A stretch of 64,000 nucleotides of DNA from Ceratopteris richardii. Its lineage: Eukaryota > Streptophyta > Polypodiopsida > Polypodiales > Pteridaceae. Below are positions 1 to 10,708 of this stretch, piece after piece. The number at the start of each line of letters is the position of its first letter. Within the stretch, counting starts at the first letter, position 1. Position numbers and translations under genes: made by a program. The stretch covers positions 73,415,983-73,479,982 of the forward strand of contig CM035416.1 in NCBI GenBank assembly GCA_020310875.1, written 5' to 3'. The notes beneath the pieces are model-generated. The model did no database searches. It saw only the letters and a list, made by a program, of their open reading frames with translations, and was not told the origin of the DNA.

Positions 1-1595
1 CATCCTTCTTAACAACAAAAGATTATGCTTACATTGTGAAGACAGAAGAAGATCCAATCACATATGAAGAAGCAAAAGGAAAGCAGAATTGGGAGAAGGC
101 AATGCAAGAAGAGTATGATGCTCTACTTGAAAATGAAACATGGGAGTTGGTGTCAAGAACAAAGAATCAGAAGGTGATTGGATGTAAGTGGGTGTATAAA
201 ACAAAAAGGTTTGCAGATGGAAAAGTGTCTAGATACAAGGCTAGACTTGTGGTCAAAGGTTATGCCCAAACTTATGGGGTAGATTATGGTGAAACATTTA
301 GTCCTATTGCTAAGATGTCTACAATTAGATCATTGATTATTATTGCTGCTTGTAAAGGATGGAAATTATCACAATTAGATGTGAAGAATGCATTTTTGAA
401 TGGATACATTGCAGATGAAGTATACATGGATCAACCAGAAGGTTTCATGGACTCAATTGGATCAGATTATGTGTGTAATCTCAAGAGATCTTTGTATGGT
501 TTGAAGCATGCCCCAAGGGCTTGGAATAACAGGCTTGTTAAGTTCTTGAATGAATGTGGGTTTCAAGCATCAAAGGTAGATAGTAGCTTGCTAGTGAAGG
601 CAAGTGAAAATGGATACATATACATGTGTATTTATGTTGATGATATTATTGTCACAGGTACAGATGCTCGAGGAATCAAGGAGCTTAAGAAACAAATAGA
701 GAAGGAGTTTAAGATAAGTGACTTGGGAAACTTATCTTATTTCTTAGGAATGCAGATTGTGTATACTCAACATGGAGTATATGTTACACAAGAGAGATAC
801 TTCAAGAATCTTCTGGTCAAGTTCAACATGGAAGATTGCAAGCCTTCAACCACACCATTGGAGGTAAATCATAAATTGAGAAGATATGGAGGTGAAGAAT
901 TTAATGACATGAAGAAATATCAGAGTTTGGTAGGTAGTCTAATCTATGCTACCTTGACAAGGCCATACCTATCATATGCAGTAGGTGTGTTATCACAATT
1001 TATGCATTGTCCAAAGAAGACTCATTGGATTGCAGCTCAAAGGGTACTCAGATGTATCAAGGGGACTCTAAATGAAGGTTTTTATTATGGATTCACTTTT
1101 GATACAAGAATCAAGGTGTTTAGTGATGCAGATTGGGCAGGTGATTCAGATGATAGAAGATCTACTCATGGTTATCTTTGTTATATTGGAGATAAATTAG
1201 TTTCTTGGTGCTCAAAGAAGCAACATACAGTTGCTTTGTCATCCACAGGAGCTGAGTATAAAGGAATGGTAGAGGCTGCAAAGGAAGTGATATGGTTAAA
1301 GACTCTATTGAAGAGTTTTGGAACTGATAAGAGTACTCCAATTATTTTTGGAGACAACATAAGTTCATTGTATTTGGCAGCTAACCCTGTTTTTCATGCC
1401 AGGACTAAGCACATAGAGATTCAGTATCATTTTTTGAGAGAAAAGGTACTTGATAAAGAGATTGAAGTGTTGTATACTCCAACAAAAGAGCAAGTTGCAG
1501 ATATGTTAACAAAAAGCTTAGATGGACTTAAGTTGCAGAGATTTAAAGAGATGGTAGGAGTAAAGAAGAATGGAATAATCACAAATAGTGATTGA
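1..1595 (+). CDS. Copia-1 pol, RT-RNase H part (5' end outside window)
   Basis: Ty1/copia reverse transcriptase and RNase H, which would copy element RNA into cDNA. The frame is open from the first bases of the window (codons start at position 3) to the TGA at 1593, so the real start lies upstream. The RT begins near the W-K-E/A-M region typical of copia (about 90-110), carries the catalytic Y-V-D-D at 633-644, and is followed by RNase H with the S-D-A-D-W motif near 1120, S-T-G-A-E-Y near 1245 and G-D-N near 1350. No stop or frameshift occurs in about 530 codons, unlike every other pol in this window, so this copy is comparatively young. A polypurine tract and LTR follow directly. The assignment is firm; whether the upstream part is intact cannot be seen. 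Confidence 0.93.
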   Translation, partial: SFLTTKDYAYIVKTEEDPITYEEAKGKQNWEKAMQEEYDALLENETWELVSRTKNQKVIGCKWVYKTKRFADGKVSRYKARLVVKGYAQTYGVDYGETFSPIAKMSTIRSLIIIAACKGWKLSQLDVKNAFLNGYIADEVYMDQPEGFMDSIGSDYVCNLKRSLYGLKHAPRAWNNRLVKFLNECGFQASKVDSSLLVKASENGYIYMCIYVDDIIVTGTDARGIKELKKQIEKEFKISDLGNLSYFLGMQIVYTQHGVYVTQERYFKNLLVKFNMEDCKPSTTPLEVNHKLRRYGGEEFNDMKKYQSLVGSLIYATLTRPYLSYAVGVLSQFMHCPKKTHWIAAQRVLRCIKGTLNEGFYYGFTFDTRIKVFSDADWAGDSDDRRSTHGYLCYIGDKLVSWCSKKQHTVALSSTGAEYKGMVEAAKEVIWLKTLLKSFGTDKSTPIIFGDNISSLYLAANPVFHARTKHIEIQYHFLREKVLDKEIEVLYTPTKEQVADMLTKSLDGLKLQRFKEMVGVKKNGIITNSD

Positions 1596-1602
1596 GGGGG
1601 AG
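1594..1602 (+). other. Copia-1 polypurine tract
   Basis: A GAGGGGGAG run lies immediately after the pol stop codon and immediately before the LTR. This is the usual place for the primer of plus-strand cDNA synthesis in a copia element. Confidence 0.7.
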
Positions 1603-2604
1603 TTTTTGGAACAAAGCAATCACAAATTAGTGATTATAAAGAGCTTGAAGTAATTCAAAGATCAGATTGAAGTGAAAGAAGTTACTTGAGATTTCAGAAT
1701 GATAGCTTGTATACATATGTACATTACAGATGGAAATTCTTGTATTATGAGTATAGATAATCCTTAGGATGATAAGGAGTAATGTAATAGACGTGGAATA
1801 AGTCTAGAACCATATGTATATAAGTCAATGATGTAAAGAATTACATGAGAGATTCATTAAAAGACAAGTGTCATAGAGATAGATGTGAAGAGAGTCATCT
1901 TCAGAAAATAGCAACGCGTATTTCGTACATTTCTCTCTGTCTGATCATGTGGATCAGAAATTCTTTTGTACACATCTAATCTAGAAGCTAATGAAGCTAT
2001 GTTCAAAGTTTCATGGTCTAATTCCTTTCATGCTGTGAGTATGATCAATAGGAACATGTGTATGTAAAGTCTGCAGGTAGACCTCTCAGAGTAGCACATT
2101 TTTTCGTGTCAATGTTTTACTCAGATCTCAATGCATAGTGTAAAGTTTTTTATGACTGAGCATTCAAAATTTAAGTTCAAAGATAAAGAAGCTATGGCTA
2201 AAAGCATTTAGCAAAACGGGATCTGTGCTGTGAGAAATCAACCTTAGAAGTTACCTATGTCAAAGTCGTATGTTCAGGAAGACAGTTTCTGACATATTTT
2301 TTATCTTAAGGATCAAATTAAAGTTTTAATGATTCTTTTGAAGAACTAATGGTTGACATGATTGTGCAAAGGTAGCATGGAGATGTGTGTATCATTAGTT
2401 TGAAGAAATCTAAAGATATTTGCAGGTAATGAAGTCAACCTTTGAAGCAGACTTCTTGAATGAAGAAGATTCTCACTCAGAGAAGTGATAATTGAAGATT
2501 TGGTAAATGAAAGTAACATTTTTGTAAATTTTGTTCCATAAATGATATAGAGGTGCTCTTAGATCAATATAGATCAAACCTTTGGAGATTTAGACGTCTC
2601 CAAC
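1603..2604 (+). repeat. Copia-1 3' LTR (ends approximate)
   Basis: About 1.0 kb of non-coding DNA follows the polypurine tract. It holds a TATA box (1817-1823) and ends in GTCTCCAACA, a normal copia LTR terminus; the left end reads TTTTGGAAC, a degenerate TGTTGGAAC. At 2605 the sequence changes abruptly to the C-terminal integrase coding of Gypsy-1, which supports 2604 as the insertion boundary. The partner 5' LTR is outside the window, so the borders rest on terminal motifs and on this junction only. Confidence 0.6.
1817..1823 (+). promoter_or_regulatory. LTR TATA box
   Basis: TATATAA inside the Copia-1 LTR, in the context ATGTATATAAGTCAAT. Almost the same context occurs at the TATA box of the unrelated Gypsy-3 3' LTR (42456-42462). 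It is the likely core promoter of the element. Confidence 0.5.
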
Positions 2605-3884
2605 ACTGCTAAGAGTCTTGCTAGCATTTGTTCTATCAATGGATCCATATACTTTTTGACCCTACAACCACTTATGTAGTTGAGTAAGTTGTCTCATCCA
2701 ACGTGGTTAGGTTGATGGCTCCACTTGTGGATATTCTATTTATCAATAATGGTCCATACGCTCATTTTTGTAATTTCTTTGCATGTTGTTTCAGTGTGTA
2801 CACCAATGCTAGATCTCTTTCCCTAAGTCCTTTCTCCTTGGTATGAGCATCATAATAAGTTTTTTGCCTTCTCTTTGCCACATAGATGCTAGCTACAGCT
2901 TGCAATCTAGTCTCATGCAATTTCTTTATTTGATCCAATTGTTTTGATAATTCATGTCCTGTCCACTCGTACTTCTCAACAACTCATAGAATAGGAACCA
3001 AGAAATCAATTGGTAGTATTGGATTTTGTCCATAAACTAGATTAAAAGGAGTTGTACAGATAGCCATTTTATATGCTACTTGGAAGGCCCATATCGCATG
3101 ATGCAATTGTTTATTCCAATCCAACCTTCCGTTATTGACTATCTTGGTTAGAACCATGCATAACACCTTATTTTCACTTTTGGCTTGTCCATTAGCCTGT
3201 GGGTGATAGGGTGTCGATTTTTTATGAATCACTAGGAATTCGTTCATGAGTGACTCAATGACTTCGTTAATGAAGTGTGTACCTCTATCACTTACAATCT
3301 CTATTGGTAGCCCAGACCTAGTGAATATGTTTTTGAACAAGAACTTAGGTTTAGTGTGAGCATCATTTTTCCTAGTGGCTTTTTTGCTTCTACCCGTTTC
3401 GTCAAATAGTTTGTAGCTACTATGATATATTCGGCATGTGATCCTTTTTGTAGGGGGTTAATTGGTCCAATAAAATCAATGCCCCATTTTGAGAAAGATC
3501 TTGCACTAATCATGGGTCTTAAGGGCATGTCATCGCATGGTATTAGATATTTCTCATTGACACACTTCACAACTCCTTACATACGTATCGGCATCCATGT
3601 GTAAGGTAAGCCACCATAAGCCTATGAAGAGAATCATTTTTATAGTTTTGTCGGCTGAAAAATGACCTCTTGTTTCTCGTGCATGTGCCGTTTCTAGTAT
3701 AGGAAGGTATTCTCCTTCATGCACACATAGGTGTAATTGATTATCCTTTTCTCATTTCTATAACTATTTTCCCATAATGACATAGTCTTTGCCTTATTCT
3801 TCTAGCACTTGTTTCCTAGCTAGGCTTGCTTCTTTAGGATAGGTATGCGATTTAAAAAAATCAACTAGTGGTTTAAACCATTGG
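2605..3884 (-). pseudogene. Gypsy-1 integrase fragment
   Basis: Minus-strand Ty3/gypsy integrase, close to the integrase of Gypsy-3. Reading from 3884 down: the linker before the zinc domain (with stops), a degenerate zinc domain (about 3530-3720), the start of the core (W-G-I-D-F-I-G-P near 3470), the second catalytic Asp in S-D-R-G-T-H-F (near 3280), the third catalytic position in a G-Q-A-K-S context where Glu has become Lys (near 3170), then the C-terminal C-R-V-K-K-Y stretch near 2660. The frame shifts around 3320. The right side is cut by a SINE at about 3884 and the left side by Copia-1 at 2605. Gag, protease and RT are absent. A dead relic, not expressible as integrase. Confidence 0.85.
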
Positions 3885-4140
3885 GGGGAAAGGCATTTAT
3901 ATATAGCTCTCTCTAGGGGACTGCCTTCTTGGGCAGGTGGATACTAACCATCCATGTGTCAGCCATGTAAATGCATGTGCGCCAAGTGTCCCAGTTAACT
4001 CGAGTAACTCAAGTGGATGCTTCTAGAAGGCTCTAGATCTCTTTGGGCAAAATACTCTCCCCATGTCCCCCATGGGGATTGAACCCAAGACCTCCTCCTT
4101 CACATCCTTGAGTCTTAACCACTAAGCTAAGTGGATCACT
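3885..4140 (-). mobile_element. tRNA-derived SINE
   Basis: On the minus strand an A-box-like TAGCTTAGTGG (4119-4129 on plus) is followed by a perfect B box GGTTCAATCCC (4076-4086), about 33 bp between them, as in a tRNA-type RNA polymerase III promoter. The arms around the boxes do not fold into a tRNA acceptor stem, and about 180 bp of unrelated body follows, so this is a SINE and not a tRNA gene. It separates Gypsy-1 from Copia-2. The 3' tail near 3885-3900 is weak (TATATA-rich), and I could not identify a target duplication, so the ends are approximate. Confidence 0.55.
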
Positions 4141-4261
4141 TGTTCACAAGAGCACAAGACCTCCTAGTAAGTCTAAACTCGAGATCTTTGGTCATACACA
4201 CGGATGACCAAACGGTGTCCGATTTCAGATCTGTCTGAACCAGCCAGACCCTTGGATTAAT

Positions 4262-5330
4262 AGTCATTGTGAAAGCTACCATGTACTTAACCTCACAACT
4301 AGAAGTGACCACAATAGATTGCTTCTTGCTCAAACAAGATATGCATGAGCCGCCAAGCATGAAGCAAAAACCACTAGTGGACACATGAGTGTCATAGCAA
4401 CCAACTCAGTCAAAGTCAAAAAAAGCATGTAAATTTGGTAGTAGTGATCCCCCTTGGGATAAAACAATCAAGTATCCAACATAAGTAAATCAAGCATCCA
4501 ATAGCTTACTGATAGACAACAACATCAAATGCATCTCCACCATCATGAAGACTCAACAACAAACCCGTTTCCATAAGAGTGGCAATAGATTTGAAACCTT
4601 CAAGGTGAAAATGTTGCAATAATGTGTCAATATATTTTGTTTGACATAGAGCTATTCTAACATGAACTTGCATAAATGGAATGCTCAAATAATGATGCAA
4701 ATACCCCAAATATGACATCTCAAATGAGGCATGCAAATCAATGTTAAAATCAACAATATGCTTCTCATTGGCACCAGTGAGAAGCATGTCATCAACATAG
4801 ATAAAAATGATCAGAAGCACATCATTTGCATGCTTAACATATAAGGTGCTCTTAGTTAGATTGTTTTCAAAACCATGTGCAATCAAGTAGGCATGTATCT
4901 TTTCATACCAAGCACATGGTGCTTGCTTCAAGCCATATAATGCCTTTTTCAACCTATACACTTTGTTTTCATGCCCTTCCTCCACAAAATCACAAGGCTC
5001 AAAAACATACACTTCTTCATGTAAGTCACCATTCAAAAATGGATTTTTAATGTCCAACTAATGTACATTCCAACTATGATGGGCTACAAGTGCACAGATG
5101 CTACGAACGGTAGTCATTCCACATGTGGGTGCAAAGGTCTCATCAAAATCATTGCCTCTTTCTTGAGCATAACCTTTTGCAACAAGCCTAGCCTTACACC
5201 TATCAACTCTTCTATCATGTTTACATTTCAGCTTGTATACCCATTTAGTGTAAATGGCCGTTTTGCTAGGAGGCAAATCACATAAAGACCAGGTACCCTT
5301 CTTCATAATAGCATCATATTTGGATTACAT
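4262..5330 (-). pseudogene. Copia-2 RT and RNase H, broken
   Basis: Minus-strand copia reverse transcriptase in two blocks. The N-terminal part (5306-5058) has the W-V-Y-K-L-K and K-A-R-L-V-A-K-G-Y motifs, then a stop at the block junction. The palm (5057-4506) has K-N-P-F-L-N-G, Y-G-L-K-Q-A-P, and Y-V-D-D near 4790. A stop-bearing spacer leads to the RNase H piece (4384-4262) with S-T-S-G-F and S-K-K-Q-S. Homology stops near 4262. The 120 bp from there to the SINE (4141-4261) does not match copia RNase H and I cannot classify it, so the 3' end and 3' LTR of this element are lost. Confidence 0.85.
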
Positions 5331-5835
5331 AGTAGCCACCCATATTTTCTAAATTTTGTGCTTCATCAAAAGAAACAGGCTCATTCTCATCACATAAACT
5401 AGAGGCAGCCATAGCATAGCAATCTGATGCAAAAGAAGCGCTATGAGAGGTTAAACGAGTATGATATCACAAATGTGCATCTAATTTGCTATCTCACAAA
5501 CTTTGCACTAGCCATTTACGCATAATTTTTGCCTCCTCTGTATGAATCCTCTCATCAACAAATACATCATGTAAATCTGCATCAGAAATGGAATGATCCA
5601 CATCATCATGTGAAACTTGTAAAGGTTGAGATATTTCCTCATTTGGACTAGCACTTGATTGTCCACCTGTAAAAAGAGGAAGCAAAGTGTCATACACAAC
5701 TTTGGAGCTAATTGATGTCTCCTTAGTACATGAAAGTAATGGCTGAATTGCATCTTCCACAAAAACAACATCATGGCTAACCAAAATGTATTTATTCTAT
5801 GGATGATACAGACGACCGCCTTTACTTTCAAAACA
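5331..5835 (-). pseudogene. Copia-2 integrase to RT linker
   Basis: Degraded spacer between the integrase C-terminus and RT on the minus strand. It is rich in Ser, Asp and Glu, including an S-D-A-D-L-H-D-V-F-V-D-E-R stretch near 5540, as is usual for the variable linker of copia polyproteins. No catalytic motif is expected or seen. Assigned only by its position between recognised domains. Confidence 0.5.
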
Positions 5836-7060
5836 TTACCCAACAAAAATACATTTCATTGCTTTATCATCCAATTTTCTACGTTGTTGTTTAGGCACTA
5901 ATGCATATACCAAACAACCAAAGACACACAGATGTGCAACACATGGTTTGCGACCATGCCAAGCCTCATATGGAGTGATAAACTGCAGTGCTTTGGTGGG
6001 ACACCTGTTACGTACATATGTTGCACACATAACAGCCTCAAGCCAAAAGCTATGTGGTAAAGCCTAACTTTTGACCATACACCTCTCCATCTCCATGAGA
6101 TACTTGTTCTTTCTTTCAATAACTCCATTCTATTGAGGTGTATATGGCATTGTATACTAATGTTTTATCCCACATTCAGTTAGAAATGCATTAAAATCAG
6201 AAGACATATATTCTTCCCCCCTTGATCAAAATAGAGGGTGCCCATTTTACATGCACTCTGATTTTCATTCAAAATTAGAAACTGTTTGAAGCACATAAAG
6301 TTGGACTTTGCTTTAAATTGATACAACCATGCATGCTTGGAAAAATAATTAATAAAATTCATGATATAAAGGTAGTTCCCAAAAGAAGGTGTTTGTATAG
6401 GACCACAAACATCACTGTGAACAAGCTGCAATTTTTTAGTAGCTCACACCGAACCATCGTTTGGGAAGGAGGAACGCTGCATTTTGCTCAAAATATAGCC
6501 TTGATAGACATGTTTACCAGGTGCCTCAAGTTTGGGCAAAGAGGACACCATTTTAGATTTTTGTAGGCATAGCAAACTATCAAAATTCAAATGACCAAAG
6601 CATTCATGAAAAGACTTTGCATATGAGATATCGTGAGAATCTTGAATTGCACATGATGAATCATTCATATATTTTGCAGAGTCTATGAGCTTATACAACC
6701 CATGACATAAAATGCCCAAAGCAATAATGACATCACCATTTGAAAGATCATGAACTGTACATATGTCATCAAGTAATTTGACAACCATGCCAATCTTGGA
6801 TAATGCTAAAATTGACAATATATTTTTCTTGATCCTTGGCACAAACAAAGCATCTGACAATGTGAAAGAACTACCATTAGCAATAGTTAAAATGATCTTG
6901 CCAACTCCCCTGACAAGATAAGAGGAGTTGTTGGCACATGTGATAGTATTCCTTGTAGGGTTAGGCTCAAGTGAACTGAAGAAACTTCACGAGGAGATGA
7001 TATGTTTGGTTGCCCACTGTCAAAGTACCAAACATCTAAGACTACTATAGACATACACTA
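5836..7060 (-). pseudogene. Copia-2 protease tail, GAG-pre-integrase and integrase, broken
   Basis: Reading down from 7060: the end of the protease (the V-P-x-I-K-K-N-I-L-S-I block near 6840), a GAG-pre-integrase stretch with the H-x3-H-like F-H-E-C-F-G-H-L near 6580, an integrase core start with V-H-S-D-V-C-G-P near 6420 that holds the first catalytic Asp, F-D-Q-G near 6220 in place of the usual S-D-x-G with the second Asp, then the C-terminal part (6030-5836) with Y-V-R-N-R-C-P-T-K, T-P-Y-E-A-W and K-C-I-F-V-G. Frames change at about 6440, 6170 and 6030. No active integrase could be made. Confidence 0.85.
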
Positions 7061-8086
7061 TTCATGAGAAGATGGGTCATAGCTACAAACAGTAGTAAAA
7101 ACCCATTCTTCATTCTGCACAAGATTAGCAGACTCTATTTTAGGTGTAGAGGCCTCTACAACAACCATTCTAGCGTCTTTCTTCTTTGCCTCTTTTGCAG
7201 GTAGTATTGGACAAATCTTTATGACATGATCGTTTCCTTTATAGTATTTGCAGAACTGTTTCTACTTTCTTGTTTTCTTCTCGTCTTTGTCTTCCCTTTT
7301 TTATTGTGCAAAATTAGTAGAATTTTGCTTACTAATAGATGAGATGCATTTACCTTTGCCCTTCTGACTAGCTAAGAAAGCTTGATCTGCAACATGCATA
7401 ATATACATGTTCAGCTTGTAGTGGTCTTCATGCAACAAAATAGACACTAAATCTCCAAATGTAAAGGCATTTGGTTGTGTTTCATCATCAACTGAAGAGT
7501 AGAAGCAAAACTCTGATATGAATCTAGAACACCATTAAGAACGATCTGCACAAGTGAACTATCTAGTAAGTCTTCATCTGTAGAAATCCAGAACTCCTTC
7601 AAATCTTTGATCTTTGTCAAAAACTATCCATAGAATCGCCTTCATTCATATGCTCACTCTCCAATGTTTTTTGGAGGTAATCAAGACAAGCCTCATTTCT
7701 TGCCTAGTACAAAGTGATAACTGTATCCCAAGCATCCTTTGTTGTTTTGCAAGAGCGAATATGAGGGATAATGGCACTCTTGATAGACAAAGTGATCAAT
7801 GCATTTGCTTGAGCATCTCTGCCATCCCAACAAAGTTGTTCTACAGTAGGTGCAACTGGAACTACAACACAAATAGAAATTTGAAGATCTTCATCTTCAA
7901 CACCATTTACATCACCTTCAATAACTATATTTGTAGGTGTAGTAAGTCGTTTTTCAACATCTTGCACAATATTCCAAAGTCCTTTTGCCAATAATACATG
8001 ATGCATCATACATGTCGATAATGGGTAATTGATACCATCCAATCCTCAGTAGCCAACATACAAAAAACGGCATTGCTTTTATTCAT
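7061..8086 (-). pseudogene. Copia-2 gag, broken
   Basis: Minus-strand copia gag (UBN2/DUF4219 type). The clearest part (8042-7704) carries the D-G-x-N-Y-P-L start, G-L-W-N-I-V, and the A-L-I-T-L-S-I-K / K-T-T-K-D-A-W-D-T block. A start codon at about 8086 is in another frame, so a frameshift lies in the first 20 codons. Near 7215-7245 a zinc knuckle reads C-K-Y-Y-K-G-N-D-H-V-I-K-I-C: the second Cys of CX2CX4HX4C has become Tyr, which should abolish zinc binding. Stops interrupt 7100-7700. Confidence 0.75.
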
Positions 8087-8391
8087 GGTCACTCACTAAA
8101 ATACCCTGATCCAGAAAAATGACTATATCTCAAAAAGTTGAACATAACTACCTTGCTACAAAACGTGTAGCAGACTTCGAGGAGCTTGTACTGGCGAGCC
8201 GAAACCTATATACATGTTTGGCACAAAAGGACAAAATTGCATGCACAAATGCTTCAATAATGCACTTGGAGTCCGAAACAAGCTCATATCAAAATTTTAA
8301 CACCACATAGAAAAGATGTTTTGAAGTCCTAATCACCCTGGGTATGCTCACCAAATTTCATGCAACTCTGAGACTGTGATCAAAGGGGTGT
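8087..8391 (-). other. Copia-2 leader, distal piece
   Basis: Non-coding DNA between the Copia-2 gag start and the Gypsy-2 insertion. By position it is the Copia-2 5' leader. Its other end resumes at 17545, on the far side of Gypsy-2. I see no motif in it. Confidence 0.5.
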
Positions 8392-8882
8392 TGTTAGGCC
8401 GCTGGAATTCAATTGTATTTTCCATATATCGCATGCACCAAAAAGGCGTAGCGAATAGTTGTAACCTTTTATCCATTAATGAAAAGGCATTACGATGTTC
8501 TCGGGCAAGAGACGGGTTCGCCAGACTGTCTGTTTGGGCGACCATGCAGAGACACTGTGTTGCATACTTGCGGATATCTGAGTATTGTTCTTGTTGAATT
8601 GCAATAAGTGATTATTAACAGAGTAACGTTGTCTTAAGATTAATAATGTTTGTGCGACATTGTGGTTGTTAACTCGCGCGATAAATTACTGTGTAAGATA
8701 ATCGTAACTTGCACATACTAACTGTGTAATGATAATTCGTTGCCTTGGAAGTATAAGTTACTGTTTAGTGGAATAGTTAATTTGGGAAAATTAAATAAAG
8801 GGCCTCTGCACTGTCAGACCCCTAACCATCCCCAAGAACCCAAAATGAGATTAAAAGCGACTTGACCGAAGTGCTTTTAACA
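8392..8882 (+). repeat. Gypsy-2 5' LTR
   Basis: 491 bp, TG to CA, aligned by eye with 17042-17544 over the full length. An AATAAA-type polyadenylation signal lies near 8793-8803. GTGT (8388-8391) precedes it. Confidence 0.93.
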
Positions 8883-8883
8883 C

Positions 8884-8900
8884 TGGTGCCATCTATGGGA
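8884..8900 (+). other. Gypsy-2 primer binding site
   Basis: TGGTGCCATCTATGGGA begins two bases after the LTR. It resembles the TGGCGCC-type primer binding sites of plant gypsy elements and has no match to initiator tRNA-Met. The exact tRNA is not settled. Confidence 0.5.
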
Positions 8901-9061
8901 AGATGGAAATTTGGGAATAATCAATAAGGGAAGAGCAGTACGCAAGGCAAGCAGTGGAGAACAGTAATTATTAGTTGAAGAAGTGATATATGCCGGTTAC
9001 TTGTTTCGACGAGTCCTATCCAAAGTATAGAAGAGATCAATATCCCTAGGCAGTTCCAAAT

Positions 9062-10708
9062 TTGTTAGGGACACCCCTAGGTGGTAGAAGTGCAGGCCGA
9101 TTAAGTCCAGTTGTAGAAGGATCAGAGCCAGTCAATAGCAATTTTGGTGCTGGTTTGGTGACACATGATGAGATTCCGATGAATTCCGGTGTGAATCTGG
9201 TGCCTTTTGGAGAAGGTACAGTGACTTCTGAGTGTACAGAGATGCAGTGCGGAGTTAGTCCAACACTATCTGGTCAGAATTTGACCATTTCCGATGATAA
9301 AGTTGTGTTACCAAGTGAGATCGTTTCCGGTGAAAGGGTAACCTGATTCGGTGAAGGTTCAACAAGTTCTTATGGAAGTTCGGTACCATTTGGTGGGAAT
9401 TTGAAATTTTTCGGCGACAGTGAGGTGCTGCCTGGTGGACCCTTATTATGTTCACCACTTTTTGGGGCAAGCATACCTAATTTCGATACCAAAGCTGAGG
9501 ACAAGCTATTTGATTTAGAGATAAGTAAGAGATTCAACGACCTTTTTGAACCAGAAAGTGAGCCGGCTGATAATACAGATTCTGAAGGACAAGAGACACC
9601 CCCTCAACATACAGATAACAACAATACTACCCACAATAGCACCATGAGTGGTTCACAGTCACAGCAGCAAACACCCCCACAGCTGCAACCGCATTTTCAG
9701 CAGCAGCAACAGCATCAGCCACAGCCAATCTTTCCACCTCGATTGATTCCAACCGGAGACATATACTAAATTTGGTGGATTTCAGGGAGATGACCCCGAC
9801 GCACATGTTCGCACATTCGAGATTAGTTATGCTGTGTTGAATCATCCCCCGGATCCGGTGTACAAGGCCATTGTATTTCACGCCACATTGGTTAATGAAG
9901 CAACCAGGTGGTTGACTGAATATGATATTAATCATTTTGGTAACTATGATGATGTGAGAGACGCGTTCTTATAGAGGTTTTGTTTGAAGAAGAACCCTGC
10001 ACAAATCTTTGACTACTTGCAGAACAATCGACAGAAACCACACCAGAATGTTCAGGAGTATGTGACATTGTTCAGAATGCATTTGCGATAGCTGCCTCCG
10101 GCACATGCCAACCTACCAGATGATGTCATAACACAATGGTTCATTAACGGACTCAACCCACAGTTAAGACAAATCATGATCATTCGCTGTGTGGGCGAAA
10201 TGACATTGGACGCAGTAATTGCGATGGCCTTACAGTTGGAGCACAAAGTTGGAGGTTTCACGGAGGACCTGGAATGGTTGAAAGCAAGTAAGAACGTAGT
10301 TGATGATTCGTCCAAACAGGTGTATTGTATTAAGTGTAAAAATCCAGGTCACACCAGTTCTACATGTGCCCTCAACCAGATGTATTGTGCCATCTGTAAC
10401 ACAACAGGACACTCAACAGAAACCTGTGCATATAATGCAAAAGTGCAGGGTAGAGCAGCCATAAATGTTATAATACAGGAACCAGGTCAGCCAACAACCC
10501 ATTATGTGCCGCCACATTTGCGAAACAACCAGTAGCAAGGATACAGGAACTACCGCGGTCAGCATAACAATAATTTCAATCCAAACCGATGGCAGGTAGG
10601 TACAGCGGCGGAAGGTACTTCCCTCCCACCCCCTCGGTGCCATTTTTGTGGCGAGATTGGCCATATCCGTAGATTTTGCAAGGAAGCAGCAGAGTACGAT
10701 AAATGAAA
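9062..10708 (+). pseudogene. Gypsy-2 gag, broken
   Basis: Structural protein of the virus-like particle. The N-terminal part (9062-9769) is low complexity: repeated P-F-G-E-G / P-F-G-G-N / F-F-G-D units, an acidic patch, then a Gln/His/Pro tract (9650-9730). A frameshift near 9750 leads to the retrotransposon gag capsid domain (9766-10300: K-F-G-G-F-Q-G-D-D, A-T-R-W-L, N-G-L-N-P). Three CCHC zinc knuckles follow, C-I-K-C...C (10327-10368), C-A-I-C...C (10387-10428) and C-H-F-C...C (about 10640-10680), all CX2CX4HX4C and complete. Stops: 9344, 9973, 10087, 10533, 10704, mostly explained by C-to-T changes in CGA or CAG. Confidence 0.85.

Noticed and set aside
4076-4140. Possible tRNA gene
   Set aside because: A and B boxes are present but acceptor and anticodon arms do not pair, and the unit has a long non-tRNA body.
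8884-8900. Initiator tRNA-Met primer site for Gypsy-2
   Set aside because: The sequence lacks the TATCAGAGC core and fits the TGGCGCC-like class instead.
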